DNA of 64,000 nt from Bordetella sp. BOR01 (GCF_019218885.1 NZ_JAHUWT010000005.1:1-64000); one strand, 5' to 3'; positions 1 to 13,000 are shown, numbered from the stretch's first letter. Translations and numbers: made by a program. Notes: a model not told the origin generated them from the letters alone.

Positions 1-948
1 GCCGAGGCGGCACCGCCCGCCGCGCCTGCCGCCCGCGCCGCTGCGCCATCCGCACCAGCCCCGGCTGCGCCACCGCCGGCCGACCCGCCACGTGCCGCCG
101 CCATCCCCGCCGCTGCTCCCGCCGTAGCCTCTGCCGCTCCGGTTGCCGCCGTACCCAGCGCCGCACCCATCGTCACGCCAAGCGCCGAACCGGCCGCGCC
201 GGTGCAAGCCCCAGCCGCCGGTACGCCGCCCTGGGAAGACCTGCCGGCCACGCCGCCATCGAACTCCCCAGTGGCAGCCGCACCCAAGACACCCACGGCC
301 GCCGCGCTGGCCGTCACTCCGCCCGCCGCACAGGCCAAGGCCCTGCCGCCAGACGCCGATGGCGGGCCGCCAGCGTGGGTCGATGAAGACATTCCCGATG
401 AAGCCGAAGGCGGCTACGTGCCCGCGGCCGAATTCACCGCCGATCCCGACGACGAATTCGAAACCCTGGCCACAGAGGTTTCCGCTGCCGAACTGGCGCC
501 CGCGCCCCGGCCGCAGCAGGCCCCGCGCCGTGCCCGGCAGGCCACCGCGCGGCTCGACAAGATGTCGGCCGCCGACTGGCCGGGCCTGGCCGCACGCCTG
601 CCCGTCACCGGCCTGGCCGCCGAACTGGCGCGCCAAAGCGAATGGACCGGCGTGCAAGGCGATGCCGTGGTGCTGCGCGTAGCGGTCAAGACCCTGGCCG
701 AAAGCGAAAGCCGCGTGCGCCTGCAAACCGTGTTGTGCGAACATTTCGGGCAAGGCCTGCGCCTGGAAATCGAAGTCGGCGCCACCGGCGACGCCACCGC
801 GCATGCGGTGGCCCAGATCGAACGCGCCGCGCGCCAGCAGGCTGCCGAAGACGCGGTGGCCGTCGATCCCTTCGTGCAGGCGCTGCGGGCCGATTTCGGC
901 GGCCGCGTGGTGCCGGGGTCGGTGCGCGCCGTCGATCCTTCCGCGTAG
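1..948 (+). CDS. dnaX: DNA polymerase III subunit gamma/tau, C-terminal part (5' end outside window)
   Basis: The frame is open from the first base and ends at TAG 946-948, so only the C-terminal ~315 residues are present. Residues 1 to about 130 are an Ala/Pro-rich linker typical of betaproteobacterial tau; the rest (after about base 540) is a folded-looking domain with W and L/V pattern matching the alpha-binding domain V of tau. Tau holds the clamp-loader together and tethers the replicative polymerase. The ATPase part and any programmed frameshift site for gamma lie upstream and cannot be judged. Identity rests mainly on the linker plus the downstream ybaB-recR order, which is the classic dnaX operon. 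Confidence 0.85.
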   Translation, partial: AEAAPPAAPAARAAAPSAPAPAAPPPADPPRAAAIPAAAPAVASAAPVAAVPSAAPIVTPSAEPAAPVQAPAAGTPPWEDLPATPPSNSPVAAAPKTPTAAALAVTPPAAQAKALPPDADGGPPAWVDEDIPDEAEGGYVPAAEFTADPDDEFETLATEVSAAELAPAPRPQQAPRRARQATARLDKMSAADWPGLAARLPVTGLAAELARQSEWTGVQGDAVVLRVAVKTLAESESRVRLQTVLCEHFGQGLRLEIEVGATGDATAHAVAQIERAARQQAAEDAVAVDPFVQALRADFGGRVVPGSVRAVDPSA

Positions 949-1010
949 CCAGCCCCCGGGGCCATTATTCCGATCCTCGCGAAATTCTCTCAATCAAGGA
1001 AGCTTCCATC

Positions 1011-1337
1011 ATGATGAAAGGACAACTTGCCGGCCTGATGCGCCAAGCGCAGCAGATGCAGGAAAACATGAAGAAGGCCCAGGACGCCCTGGCCGAGATC
1101 GTCGTCGAAGGCGAGTCGGGCGGCGGCCTGGTCAAGGTTTCCATGACCTGCCGCCACGACGTCAAGCGCGTGGCCATCGACCCCAGCCTGCTGGCCGACG
1201 ACAAAGACATGCTCGAAGACCTGGTGGCGGCCGCCTTCAACGACGCCCTGCGCAAGGCCGAGACCACCTCGCAGGAAAAGATGGCCGGTGTCACGGCAGG
1301 CATGCCGCTGCCGCCGGGCATGAAGCTGCCGTTCTGA
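1011..1337 (+). CDS. ybaB: YbaB/EbfC family nucleoid-associated protein
   Basis: A 108-residue protein beginning [20 protein letters not shown], the N-terminal amphipathic helix characteristic of YbaB/EbfC, and ending with the family's PPGMKLPF-like tail. The family forms dimers that bind DNA without strong sequence preference and is thought to act with RecR in repair. It lies 62 bases after dnaX and 19 bases before recR, the conserved dnaX-ybaB-recR arrangement. Two adjacent ATG codons (1011 and 1014) could start it; the AAGGAAG-like sequence at about 996-1003 fits either. Confidence 0.93.
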   Translation: MMKGQLAGLMRQAQQMQENMKKAQDALAEIVVEGESGGGLVKVSMTCRHDVKRVAIDPSLLADDKDMLEDLVAAAFNDALRKAETTSQEKMAGVTAGMPLPPGMKLPF

Positions 1338-1356
1338 TCCACCCACGGCCGTCGCG

Positions 1357-1965
1357 ATGGACCCCCAACTGCCCGAACCCGAACCGCTGGTCTCGCTGAT
1401 CGAGGCCCTGCGCCGCCTGCCCGGGGTGGGCGTGCGTTCGGCCCGGCGCATGGCCTATCACTTGATGCAGCACGATCTGCAGGGGGCCGACATGCTGGGC
1501 CGCGCGTTGGCGGGCGCCGTGCAGAACCTGCGCCATTGCACGCGCTGCAACAGCTTCACCGAAGACGAGATCTGCGCCACCTGCGCCAATCCCAAGCGCG
1601 ATCCCTCGTTGCTGTGCATCGTCGAGACCGCGGCCGACCAGAACATGATCGAAGCCAGCCACGGCTATCGTGGCCTGTACTACGTGCTGATGGGCCGCGT
1701 GGCCCCGCTCGAGGGCATAGGCCCGCGCGAGCTCGATTTCCAGCGCCTGCTCGAGCGCGTCTCCGACGGCGTGGTGCAGGAAGTGATCCTGGCCACCAAC
1801 TTCACGGCCGAGGGCGAGACCACGGCGCACTTCCTGGGCGAAGTACTGGCAGGCAAGGGCCTGAAGATAACGCGCCTGGCGCGCGGCGTGCCGGCTGGAG
1901 GCGAACTCGAATATGTCGATGCCGGCACCATTGCCTGGGCGCTGATGGAACGCAAGTCCGCCTAG
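1357..1965 (+). CDS. recR: Recombination mediator protein RecR
   Basis: 202 residues, the normal RecR length. An N-terminal helix-hairpin-helix ([16 protein letters not shown]) is followed by a four-cysteine zinc motif (CTRC...CATC, around residues 62-76) and a Toprim domain beginning [15 protein letters not shown]. RecR works with RecF and RecO to load RecA onto SSB-coated single-stranded DNA. It is the third gene of the dnaX-ybaB-recR operon, 19 bases after ybaB. The C-terminal Walker-B-like segment and Toprim acidic residues are intact, so the protein should be functional. Confidence 0.95.
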   Translation: MDPQLPEPEPLVSLIEALRRLPGVGVRSARRMAYHLMQHDLQGADMLGRALAGAVQNLRHCTRCNSFTEDEICATCANPKRDPSLLCIVETAADQNMIEASHGYRGLYYVLMGRVAPLEGIGPRELDFQRLLERVSDGVVQEVILATNFTAEGETTAHFLGEVLAGKGLKITRLARGVPAGGELEYVDAGTIAWALMERKSA

Positions 1966-1987
1966 CCGGACACCAAAGGAGACCCCC

Positions 1988-3253
1988 ATGTCCGCGCTCA
2001 AGGGCGTGAAAGTCCTGGAACTGGGCACCCTGATCGCCGGCCCGTTCGCCGCCCGCATGCTGGGCGAGTTCGGCGCCGATGTCATCAAGGTGGAAACCCC
2101 CCACGGCCCCGACGGCACGGGTGGCGGCGACCCCATCCGCAGTTGGCGCCACCTGCACGAAGGCAATTCGCTGTGGTGGACCGTGCAGGCCCGCAACAAG
2201 CAATCCATCGCGCTCAACCTCAAAGATCCGCGCGGCCGCGACATCGCGCGCCGCCTGGCACTGGACGCCGACATCGTGGTCGAGAACTATCGCCCCGGCG
2301 TGCTCGAAAAATGGGACCTGGGCTACGAGCAACTGCGCGCGTCCAACCCGGCGCTGATCATGGTGCGCCTGTCCGGCTATGGACAGACAGGGCCCATGCG
2401 CGATGCGCCCGGCTTTGGCGCCATCGCCGAATCCATGGGCGGGTTGCGCTACGTTTCGGGCCACCCCGACAGGCCGCCCGTGCGCGTGGGCATTTCGGTG
2501 GGCGATTCGATCGCGGCGCTGCATGCCGTGATCGGTGCCATGATGGCGCTGCGCCATCGCGATGCCACCGGCGGGCGCTGGAATGGCAAGGCGGGCGCCG
2601 ATTGCGTGGCCGGGCAGGGCCAGATGGTCGATGTGGCCCTGTACGAATCGGTATTCAACCTGATGGAAAGCCTGGTGCCCGAATACGATGTGGCCGGCGT
2701 GGTGCGCGAACGCACCGGCGGGGCGTTGCCTGGCATCGTGCCGTCCAACACCTATACCACCCGCGACGGCCAGAACGTGGTCATTGCGGGCAATGGCGAT
2801 GCCATCTTCAACCGCCTGATGCGCGCCATTGGCCGCAACGACCTGGCCGACGACCCGCAACTGGCCCGCAACGACGGGCGTGCCCGCCGGGCCGACGAGA
2901 TCGACGGCGCCATCCAGCGCTGGTGCGATACGCGCACCATCGAACAGGCACTCGAGATCCTGCGCGGCGCCGATGTGCCGGTGGGCAAGATCTACAGCGT
3001 GGCCGACATGTTCGCCGATCCCCAGTTCATCGCGCGCGGCATGATCGAGCAGCATCGCTTCTCCGATGGCAGCCCGGTCAAGCTGCCGGCAGTGGTGCCG
3101 CGCTTGTCCGAGACCCCGGGCGGTACCCGCTGGCTGGGCCCGCGCCTAGGGGAACATACCGAAGAAGTCCTGAAAACGCTGGGGTATGATGCTGCGGCGA
3201 TCGCCGAACTGGCCGAGACCGGTGCCATCGGTGTCCCGCCGCCCGCCGCCTGA
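1988..3253 (+). CDS. Class III CoA-transferase (CaiB/BaiF family)
   Basis: 421 residues. The N-terminus (KVLELGTLIAGPFAARMLGEFGADVIKVE) and the ENYRPGVLEKWDLGYE block are diagnostic of family III CoA-transferases, which move CoA between carboxylic acids through an aspartyl-CoA intermediate. The expected catalytic Asp is in QMVDVALYES (about residue 216). Just before it, about 13 residues (RWNGKAGADCVAG) appear to be inserted where relatives go straight from DATGG to GQ; this needs an alignment. AAGGAGA sits 6-8 bases before the ATG. It is 22 bases after recR and is followed by an ABC importer, so uptake followed by CoA activation of a carboxylate is a reasonable inference; substrate unknown. 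Confidence 0.88.
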   Translation: MSALKGVKVLELGTLIAGPFAARMLGEFGADVIKVETPHGPDGTGGGDPIRSWRHLHEGNSLWWTVQARNKQSIALNLKDPRGRDIARRLALDADIVVENYRPGVLEKWDLGYEQLRASNPALIMVRLSGYGQTGPMRDAPGFGAIAESMGGLRYVSGHPDRPPVRVGISVGDSIAALHAVIGAMMALRHRDATGGRWNGKAGADCVAGQGQMVDVALYESVFNLMESLVPEYDVAGVVRERTGGALPGIVPSNTYTTRDGQNVVIAGNGDAIFNRLMRAIGRNDLADDPQLARNDGRARRADEIDGAIQRWCDTRTIEQALEILRGADVPVGKIYSVADMFADPQFIARGMIEQHRFSDGSPVKLPAVVPRLSETPGGTRWLGPRLGEHTEEVLKTLGYDAAAIAELAETGAIGVPPPAA

Positions 3254-3339
3254 CCCCGGCCAGCGCTACCAGAAAGCCAATGACGGCCGTCCAGGCCGCA
3301 ACCCAGACACAGGCCGCTCAGCGGCAAAGGAGACCCTCG

Positions 3340-4380
3340 ATGTCAGTCACTCGTCGTGATTTGCTCAAGTTGGCCGGTGCAGCCGGTGCGATGGGCATGG
3401 CCCCGGCCATTGTGCGGGCGCAGAAGCTGGAAAAGAAAAGCGTGCAGATCGCCGTGGGCGGCAAGCCGCTCATCTATTACCTGCCGCTGACCATCGCCGA
3501 GGTCAAGGGCTTTTTCAAGGATGAAGGGCTGGATGTCAGCATCGCCGACTTCGCCGGCGGCTCCAAGGCCTTGCAGGCCGTGGTGGGCGGCAGCGCCGAC
3601 GTCGTCTCGGGCGCATTCGAGCACACCCTGCACATGCAGTCCAAGGGCCAGTTCTACCGCGCCTTCGTGCTGCAGGGCCGCGCGCCCATGATCGGCGTGG
3701 GGGTTTCCAAGAAGAACATGCCCGACTACAAGGGCCCCGCCGACCTGAAGGGCAAGAAGATCGGCGTGACCGCGCCGGGCTCGTCCACCAATATGGTGGT
3801 CAGCTTCTTCCTGGCCCAGCACGGCCTGAAGGACAGCGACGTGTCCATCATCGGCGTGGGTGCCGGTGCCGGCGCGGTCACCGCGCTGCGCAGCGGCCAG
3901 ATCGATGCCATCTCGAACACCGACCCGGTGGTCTCGATGCTGGCCATGCCGGGCGACATCGAAATCATCGTCGATACCCGCACCCTGAAAGACACCCAGG
4001 AAATCTTCGGCGGCACCATGCCCGCCGGCAGCCTGTACGCGCCCCAGGCCTTCATCGATGCCAACCCCAACACGGTGCAGGCCCTGACCAACGCCATCGT
4101 GCGCGCCGACAAGTGGATCCAGCAGGCCGGCCCCGAAGAAATCGCCAAGGCCGTGCCCACCCAGTACTTGCTGGGCGATCCGGCCGTCTACAAGGCCGCC
4201 ATCGGCAAAAGCATGGAAGGCCTGTCGCCCGACGGCATCATTCCCGAAGATGGCGCGGCCACCGCCACCAAGGCGCTGGCCGCCTACGTGAAGGGCTTTG
4301 ACGCGTCGAAGATCGATTCGTCCAAGGCATGGACCAACGAGTTCGCCAAGCGCGCCAACGAGAAGTACCCCAATGGCTGA
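3340..4380 (+). CDS. ABC transporter substrate-binding protein, NMT1/SsuA-TauA type, Tat-exported
   Basis: 346 residues from the ATG at 3340, chosen because GGCAAAGGAGAC lies just upstream and the product then begins with a twin-arginine signal (TRRDLLKLAGAAG ... APAIVRA). The mature protein carries the NMT1/SsuA-like pattern (PLTIAEVKGFFKDEGLDVSIADFAGGSKALQAVVGGSADV). Such proteins deliver nitrate-, sulfonate-, thiamine-precursor- or aromatic-acid-like ligands to ABC importers. The ATPase and permease follow directly, with an 8-base overlap to the ATPase. Ligand cannot be assigned; the adjacent CoA-transferase hints at a carboxylate. Confidence 0.88.
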   Translation: MSVTRRDLLKLAGAAGAMGMAPAIVRAQKLEKKSVQIAVGGKPLIYYLPLTIAEVKGFFKDEGLDVSIADFAGGSKALQAVVGGSADVVSGAFEHTLHMQSKGQFYRAFVLQGRAPMIGVGVSKKNMPDYKGPADLKGKKIGVTAPGSSTNMVVSFFLAQHGLKDSDVSIIGVGAGAGAVTALRSGQIDAISNTDPVVSMLAMPGDIEIIVDTRTLKDTQEIFGGTMPAGSLYAPQAFIDANPNTVQALTNAIVRADKWIQQAGPEEIAKAVPTQYLLGDPAVYKAAIGKSMEGLSPDGIIPEDGAATATKALAAYVKGFDASKIDSSKAWTNEFAKRANEKYPNG

Positions 4381-5182
4381 TGCTGCACTATCGCTAGACC
4401 GCATTACCTGCACCTTCGTATCCCGCGACGACGGTGGCAAGCGCTACACCGCCGTCCAGGACACCAGCCTGTCGATCGCGCCGGGCGAGTTTGTCTCGGT
4501 GGTCGGCCCCACGGGCTGCGGCAAGTCCACGTTGCTGAACGTGGGGGCGGGCCTGCTGGCGCCATCGTCGGGGCAGGTGAAAGTGTTCGGTCAGCCCTTG
4601 CAGGGCATCAACACCCGGGCCGGCTACATGTTCCAGGGCGAGGCGCTGCTGCCGTGGCGCAGCGCCCTGGAAAACGTCATCGCCGGCCTGGAATTCGCCG
4701 GTGTGCCGCGCCCCCAGGCGCTCGAGCGCGGGCGGGAATGGATGCGGCGCGTGGGCCTGGGCGGCTTCGAAGAACGCTATCCGCACCAGATGTCGGGCGG
4801 CATGCGCAAGCGCGCCATGCTGGCGCAGACACTCATCCGCGACCCCGACATCATCCTGATGGACGAGCCGTTCTCGGCGTTGGATATCCAGACGCGCCAG
4901 CTGATGGAAAACGAAGTGCTCGAGCTCTGGATGGCCAAGCGCAAGGCCGTGCTGTTCATTACGCACGACCTGGACGAGGCCATCGCCATGAGCGACCGCG
5001 TGGTGGTGCTGTCGGCCGGACCGGGCACCCACCCCATCGGTGAGTTCGCTATCGACCTGCCTCGTCCGCGCGACGTGGCCGAAGTGCGCATCCATCCGCG
5101 CTTCGTCGAGCTGCATGCCGCCATCTGGGGCGTGCTGCGCGAAGAGGTCCTCAAGGGCTATGCCCAGCAAAAGCGAGCCTGA
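4373..5182 (+). CDS. ABC transporter ATP-binding protein (SsuB/TauB type)
   Basis: 269 residues from ATG 4373, which overlaps the preceding stop (ATGGCTGA), a sign of translational coupling. Walker A is GPTGCGKST, the signature is MSGGMRKRAMLAQ, Walker B is IILMDEPFSALD and the H-loop is LFITHDLDEA. The LSGGQ glutamine is replaced (SGGMRKR), which is usual in the nitrate/sulfonate/taurine subfamily. It powers the importer encoded by the flanking binding-protein and permease genes, acting at the cytoplasmic face of the inner membrane. Confidence 0.93.
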   Translation: MADAALSLDRITCTFVSRDDGGKRYTAVQDTSLSIAPGEFVSVVGPTGCGKSTLLNVGAGLLAPSSGQVKVFGQPLQGINTRAGYMFQGEALLPWRSALENVIAGLEFAGVPRPQALERGREWMRRVGLGGFEERYPHQMSGGMRKRAMLAQTLIRDPDIILMDEPFSALDIQTRQLMENEVLELWMAKRKAVLFITHDLDEAIAMSDRVVVLSAGPGTHPIGEFAIDLPRPRDVAEVRIHPRFVELHAAIWGVLREEVLKGYAQQKRA

Positions 5183-5183
5183 C

Positions 5184-5963
5184 ATGAAACAGTCTTCCAT
5201 GCTGCGTTTCTGGCAACTGCTGTTGCTGGTCCTTATCCTGCTCGCCTGGTATGTGGCGTCGCTGGACCCCAAAGTGGCTTTCTTCTTCGGCCAGCCGCTG
5301 GAAGTCTGGGGTCGCATCTGGGCGTGGTTCATCACCAACGGCGACATCTACCGCCACTTGTGGGTCACGCTGTCCGAGACCGTGCTGGCCTTCTTCATCG
5401 GCACCATTTCGGGCCTGGGCTTCGGCCTGTGGCTGGGCCTGTCGAACACCGCCAGCGCCATTCTCGATCCCTACATCAAGGCGGCCAATTCCATGCCGCG
5501 CGTCATCCTGGCGCCCATCTTCGGCATGTGGTTCGGGCTGGGCATCTGGTCCAAGGTGGCACTGGCCGTGACGCTGGTGTTCTTCATCGTGTTCTTCAAC
5601 GTCTACCAGGGCGTGCGCGAAGTCAGCCCCACCTTGCTGGACAACGCCCGCATGCTGGGCGCACGGCGGCGCCAGTTGCTGCGCCACGTGTACTTGCCGT
5701 CGGCCACCAGCTGGGTGTTTTCCAGCCTGCACACCTCGGTGGGCCTGGCCTTCGTGGGGGCGGTGGTGGGCGAATACCTGGGGTCGGCCAGCGGTGTCGG
5801 CTACCTGATCCTGCAGGCCGAAGGCACATTCGATGTCAATACCGTGTTCGCCGGCATCGTGGTGCTGACCGCATTCGCGTTGGTGCTGGACTACATCGTG
5901 GGCCTGGGCGAACAGCGCCTGATGAAGTGGCAGCCCAAGTCGGGCGAAACCGAAAAAATCTGA
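5184..5963 (+). CDS. ABC transporter permease (SsuC/TauC type)
   Basis: 259 residues from ATG 5184, two bases after the ATPase stop. It has about six hydrophobic segments and the cytoplasmic coupling loop of this family (DNARMLGARRRQLLRHVYLP, about residues 153-172). The earlier in-frame starts within the ATPase gene are rejected because coupling at 5184 is tight. It forms the membrane channel of the three-gene importer 3340-5963. No regulator is adjacent, so control is probably from the operon promoter upstream of the CoA-transferase or recR. Confidence 0.92.
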   Translation: MKQSSMLRFWQLLLLVLILLAWYVASLDPKVAFFFGQPLEVWGRIWAWFITNGDIYRHLWVTLSETVLAFFIGTISGLGFGLWLGLSNTASAILDPYIKAANSMPRVILAPIFGMWFGLGIWSKVALAVTLVFFIVFFNVYQGVREVSPTLLDNARMLGARRRQLLRHVYLPSATSWVFSSLHTSVGLAFVGAVVGEYLGSASGVGYLILQAEGTFDVNTVFAGIVVLTAFALVLDYIVGLGEQRLMKWQPKSGETEKI

Positions 5964-6009
5964 ACCCCGTGCGGCCCGGCCCGGGCCGCCGTTTTCCGGA
6001 GCTTTCCGC

Positions 6010-6537
6010 ATGGCGCGCCTGTCCTATGCCGATCTGAACCACCCCGAAGCCAAGCCGCTGGTCGAGCGCATCGTCGCCGAGCGCGGCAGCGTGCTGCACC
6101 TGTACCAGATGCTGCTGCACAGCCCCGCCGTGGCCGGCGGCTGGCTGAACTACCTGACTTCCATCCGCCAGCTCAGCACCTTGCCGGGCGACCTGCGCGA
6201 ACTGGTCATCATGCGGGTGGCGGCCATCAACGGCGCGCCGTACGAGGCCGACCAGCACGCGCCTATCGCGCTGCGCGAAGGCATCACCCAGCCGCAGCTC
6301 GATGCACTGGATCAATGGGAATCGTCGGATCAGTTCAGCGCGGACAAACGCGCCGTGCTGGCCTATACCGACGCCATGACGCGCCAGATCCAGGTGCCCC
6401 AGCCGGTGTTCGACGCGGCGCGCCAGGCCGTGGGCAGCGACAAGCTGATGGTCGAACTGACCGCCACGGTGGCGGCCTACAACATGGTGTCGCGCTTTCT
6501 GGAAGCGCTGCAGGTGCATTCGCACGACGAGCGTTGA
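6010..6537 (+). CDS. Carboxymuconolactone decarboxylase (AhpD-like) family protein without CxxC
   Basis: 175 residues with the alpha-helical CMD/AhpD pattern (LPGDLRELVIMRVAAINGAPYEADQHAPIA). In redox-active AhpD relatives this region carries CxxC followed by a histidine; here the two cysteine positions read A and E (APYE) while the later His is retained. It is therefore unlikely to be a peroxidase partner and may be a lyase, isomerase or non-redox member. It lies 46 bases after the ABC permease in the same direction and may belong to the same operon. Start supported by CCGGAG at about 5996-6001. Confidence 0.85.
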   Translation: MARLSYADLNHPEAKPLVERIVAERGSVLHLYQMLLHSPAVAGGWLNYLTSIRQLSTLPGDLRELVIMRVAAINGAPYEADQHAPIALREGITQPQLDALDQWESSDQFSADKRAVLAYTDAMTRQIQVPQPVFDAARQAVGSDKLMVELTATVAAYNMVSRFLEALQVHSHDER

Positions 6538-6584
6538 ATTCAGCGTCCGACGCAGAGTCGGACCACTGGCCAATCGCGCCAGCC

Positions 6585-7538
6585 TTATCCCGCCGCGCCC
6601 AGCAACGCATCCAGCTTCACCGCGTCCGCGGAAAACAGCCGGATGCCCTCGGCCAGTTTTTCCGTGGCCATGGCGTTGGCGTTCAGTTCGGTGCGAAACC
6701 AGACCTCGTCTGCCGGACGCCGTGCCGGCACGGCGCCGGCATCGTCCTGGCGCACCAGGCAGGCCGGCACGTCGCCCGGCGTGGCGTCCAGCTCGGCCAG
6801 CAGTTCCGGACTGATGGTCAGCAGGTCGCAGCCGGCCAGCGCCAGGATCTGCCCCTTGTTGCGGAAGCTGGCGCCCATGATTTCGGTCGTGATGCCGTGT
6901 TGCTTGTAGTAGCGGTAGATCTCGGTCACCGACTGCACGCCCGGATCATTTGCGCCGGCTTTCTCGGTTTCCACCCAGCCGGCGCCGGCGGCCTTCTTGT
7001 ACCAGTCGTAGATGCGGCCCACGAAGGGCGAAATCAGTTGCACGCCGGCGTCGGCGCAAGCCACTGCCTGGGGCAGCGAGAACAGCAGCGTCAGATTGCA
7101 GCGGATGCCGTCGGCCTGCAGCATGCGGGCGGCCTGGATGCCTTCCCAGGTCGAGGCGGTCTTGATCAAGACCCGTTCGCGAGGAATGCCGGCCGCCTCG
7201 TACAGCGCGATCAGGCCGCGGCCGCGTTCGACCGTGGCGCGGGTATCGAACGACAGGCGGGCATCGACTTCGGTGGACACCCGCCCCGGCACGATATCCA
7301 GGATCGCGCGGCCGAATGCCACCAGCAGCCGGTCGGTCAGTTCGGCCAGGGGCGCGCCGCGGTGGTCGCGCACCACCTGTTCCAGCAGCGGCCGGTAGGC
7401 CTCTTTCTGCACCGCTTTCAGGATCAGCGAAGGGTTGGTCGTGGCGTCGGTGGGGCGCAGCGCACGTACGGCTTCGAAATCGCCGGTATCGGCGACAACG
7501 GTAGTGTGGCGACGCAGGGATTCAAGCTGGCTGGACAT
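6585..7538 (-). CDS. tal: Transaldolase
   Basis: 317 residues, the usual length of TalB-type transaldolase. The catalytic Schiff-base lysine is in [15 protein letters not shown] (about residue 133), and the N-terminal acidic residue in the DTGDF block is present. It transfers a dihydroxyacetone unit between sedoheptulose-7-phosphate and glyceraldehyde-3-phosphate in the non-oxidative pentose phosphate pathway (cytosol). It is a single gene pointing left, convergent with the CMD gene and divergent from carA, sharing a 184-base upstream region. Nothing unusual in the sequence. Confidence 0.95.
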   Translation of the reverse strand: MSSQLESLRRHTTVVADTGDFEAVRALRPTDATTNPSLILKAVQKEAYRPLLEQVVRDHRGAPLAELTDRLLVAFGRAILDIVPGRVSTEVDARLSFDTRATVERGRGLIALYEAAGIPRERVLIKTASTWEGIQAARMLQADGIRCNLTLLFSLPQAVACADAGVQLISPFVGRIYDWYKKAAGAGWVETEKAGANDPGVQSVTEIYRYYKQHGITTEIMGASFRNKGQILALAGCDLLTISPELLAELDATPGDVPACLVRQDDAGAVPARRPADEVWFRTELNANAMATEKLAEGIRLFSADAVKLDALLGAAG

Positions 7539-7677
7539 GGGGACGGATCAGCAGGACTAGAGTTGGCGATAAGGGATAAAGGGTAGGGTATCACTACGCG
7601 TAAGCGGTTTTCGACCCGGAAACCCTCGTGTCCAGCCTTATATGGCGCGGTTCCCCGGGGAAAACGCCCGTCCAGGG

Positions 7678-7683
7678 TATAAT
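7678..7683 (+). promoter_or_regulatory. Candidate carA promoter -10 box
   Basis: A perfect TATAAT occurs 39 bases before the carA GTG in the 184-base tal/carA gap. No convincing -35 hexamer sits 17 bases upstream (the sequence there is CCGGGG), so an activator or an extended contact would be needed. Inference only. Confidence 0.4.
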
Positions 7684-7722
7684 TCCAAGGTTTGATCATC
7701 GATTCTGAAACCGGGGTTTACT

Positions 7723-8877
7723 GTGCTGCCGCAACTTTTTCCCGAGGGTGCCGATCGCTTCCCTCCTGCAATTCTGGCTTTGGCGGACGGTACCATTTTC
7801 CGGGGCGTGTCCATCGGCGCGCCAGGGCATACGGTCGCCGAGGTGGTGTTCAACACCGCCATGACCGGCTACCAGGAAATCCTGACCGATCCCAGCTACA
7901 ACGGCCAGATCGTAACGCTCACTTATCCGCATATCGGCAATACCGGCGTCAACACCGAAGACGTCGAAACCGCGCGCGTGCTGGCCTCGGGCCTGGTGGT
8001 GCGCGACTGCCCCGCGCGCGTGTCGAATTTCCGCGCCACGCAATCGCTGCCCGACTACCTGGCCGCCCAGGGCGTGGTGGCCATCTCGGGGGTCGATACC
8101 CGCAAGCTCACCCGCATCCTGCGCGATGGCGGTGCCCAGGGCGCCTGCATCCTGGTGGGCGATGACGCCGAACGCGCCGTCGAACTGGCGCGCGGCTTTT
8201 CCGGCATGACCGGCCTGGACCTCGCCAAGGTCGTGTCCATCAAGGCCTCGCAAGACTGGAAGCAGGGCACCTGGGAACTTGGCCAGGGCTTCGGCGCGCC
8301 CATCCAGGACCGCTTCCATGTGGTTGCCTACGACTTCGGCGTCAAGTACAACATCCTGCGCCTGATGGCCGACCGCGGCTGCCGCATCACGCTGGTGCCG
8401 GCCCAGACGCCGGCCGAAGACGTACTCAAGCTCGATCCCGACGGCGTCTTCCTGGCCAACGGCCCGGGCGACCCGGAACCCTGCGACTACGCCATTGCCG
8501 CCACGCGCGTGTTCCTGGACCGCAAGCTGCCCACGTTCGGCATCTGCCTGGGCCACCAGATCATGGGCCTGGCCGTCGGCGCCAAGACGATCAAGATGAA
8601 AACCGGCCACCACGGTGCCAACCACCCCGTGCAAGACCTGCAGTCCAAGCGCGTGTTCATCACCAGCCAGAACCACGGCTTCGGCGTCGACGCCGAAACG
8701 CTGCCGGCCAACACGCGCGTCACGCACATCTCATTGTTCGACGGCACGCTGCAGGGTTTCGAGCTCACCGACCGTCCCGCCTTCTGCTTCCAGGGTCATC
8801 CCGAAGCCAGCCCAGGGCCGCACGACATCATCGTGCTGTTCGATAAATTCATCAGCCTGATGGCCGGCCAGAAATAA
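7723..8877 (+). CDS. carA: Carbamoyl-phosphate synthase small (glutaminase) subunit
   Basis: 384 residues beginning at a GTG codon; no in-frame ATG fits the conserved N-terminus ([13 protein letters not shown]) better. The class I glutamine amidotransferase domain carries the nucleophile in [15 protein letters not shown] and the HGFGVD and [10 protein letters not shown] blocks with the catalytic His and Glu. It hydrolyses glutamine and channels ammonia to CarB for carbamoyl phosphate, feeding pyrimidine and arginine synthesis. carB follows after 10 bases. The upstream 184 bases contain a TATAAT but no obvious attenuator. Confidence 0.96.
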   Translation: MLPQLFPEGADRFPPAILALADGTIFRGVSIGAPGHTVAEVVFNTAMTGYQEILTDPSYNGQIVTLTYPHIGNTGVNTEDVETARVLASGLVVRDCPARVSNFRATQSLPDYLAAQGVVAISGVDTRKLTRILRDGGAQGACILVGDDAERAVELARGFSGMTGLDLAKVVSIKASQDWKQGTWELGQGFGAPIQDRFHVVAYDFGVKYNILRLMADRGCRITLVPAQTPAEDVLKLDPDGVFLANGPGDPEPCDYAIAATRVFLDRKLPTFGICLGHQIMGLAVGAKTIKMKTGHHGANHPVQDLQSKRVFITSQNHGFGVDAETLPANTRVTHISLFDGTLQGFELTDRPAFCFQGHPEASPGPHDIIVLFDKFISLMAGQK

Positions 8878-8887
8878 ATATCGCATC

Positions 8888-12133
<3,246 letters not shown>

Positions 12134-12143
12134 GTTCGCTACC

Positions 12144-12168
12144 GGCGTGCCCAGTGCCTGGGCACGCC
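12144..12168 (+). other. Strong hairpin after carB, no T tract
   Basis: An 11-base perfect stem (GGCGTGCCCAG / CTGGGCACGCC) with a 3-base loop lies 10 bases after the carB stop. There is no following U-run, so it is more likely an mRNA 3'-end stabiliser or attenuating structure between carB and the SDR gene than a full intrinsic terminator. Confidence 0.5.
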
Positions 12169-12212
12169 GCCGCGCCGCCATCCTGGCTGCCGGCCACTGA
12201 TGGGCGTCGTCC

Positions 12213-12971
12213 ATGCAGAACATCTTCATCACGGGTGCCAGCAGTGGGCTGGGTCGCGCGCTGGCCCGGCGCTATGCACAAGATGGTGCCCGCCTGGGCC
12301 TGGTGGCGCGGCGCGGTGAAGTGCTGCGCGCACTGGCCGACCAGCTTCCAGGCGAGCACCGCTGTTATGCGCTGGACGTCTGCGACCGCGCGGCCTTGCA
12401 TGCCGCCGCGCACGATTTCATCGGCGCATGCCACGGCAGGGTGGACGCGGTAATCGCCAGCGCGGGCATCAGCGCGGGCACGCTGACACAGCATCACGAA
12501 GACTTCGACGTTTTCAAGGCCATCGTCGATACCAACCTGCTGGCCACCGTGGCCACTTTCGAGCCTTTCATCGAAGCCATGCGCGGGGTGGGCGCTGGCA
12601 GGCTGGTGGGCATCGCCAGCGTGGCCGGCATACGCGGCCTGCCCGGCGCTGGCGCCTACAGCGCCTCGAAGGCCGCGGTCGCCAGCTATTGCGAAAGCCT
12701 GCGGGTGGAACTGGCCGGCAGCGGCATCGGCGTGGTGGCCATCGCGCCGGGCTACATCAAGACCGCCATGACGGCGCACAACCCGTATGCCATGCCGTTC
12801 CTGATGGAAGCGGACGCCTTTGCCGTCCGCGCCCAGGCCGCCATTGCGCGCGGCACGTCGTACACCGTCATCCCCTGGCAAATGGGCGTGGTGGCCAAGC
12901 TGCTGCGCCTGCTGCCCAACGCCGTGTACGACCGCGCCTTCCGCAACGCGCCGCGCAAGCCGCGACGCTAG
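12213..12971 (+). CDS. SDR family oxidoreductase
   Basis: 252 residues, classical short-chain dehydrogenase size. The nucleotide-binding glycine motif is GASSGLGRALA (about residues 7-17), the NAG motif region reads ASAGIS, and the catalytic pair is YSASK (about residues 149-153) preceded by IASVAG containing the active-site Ser. It should reduce or oxidise a carbonyl/alcohol using NAD(P)H. Substrate unknown. It lies 79 bases after carB with the hairpin between, and converges with the channel-like gene 30 bases downstream. Confidence 0.9.
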   Translation: MQNIFITGASSGLGRALARRYAQDGARLGLVARRGEVLRALADQLPGEHRCYALDVCDRAALHAAAHDFIGACHGRVDAVIASAGISAGTLTQHHEDFDVFKAIVDTNLLATVATFEPFIEAMRGVGAGRLVGIASVAGIRGLPGAGAYSASKAAVASYCESLRVELAGSGIGVVAIAPGYIKTAMTAHNPYAMPFLMEADAFAVRAQAAIARGTSYTVIPWQMGVVAKLLRLLPNAVYDRAFRNAPRKPRR

Positions 12972-13000
12972 CCGGGCCCGGCGCCCGGGACGGCGGGTCT

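Noticed and set aside
143-682. An Arg/Pro-rich open frame overlapping dnaX
   Set aside because: It is a frame-shifted reading of the Ala/Pro-rich dnaX linker.
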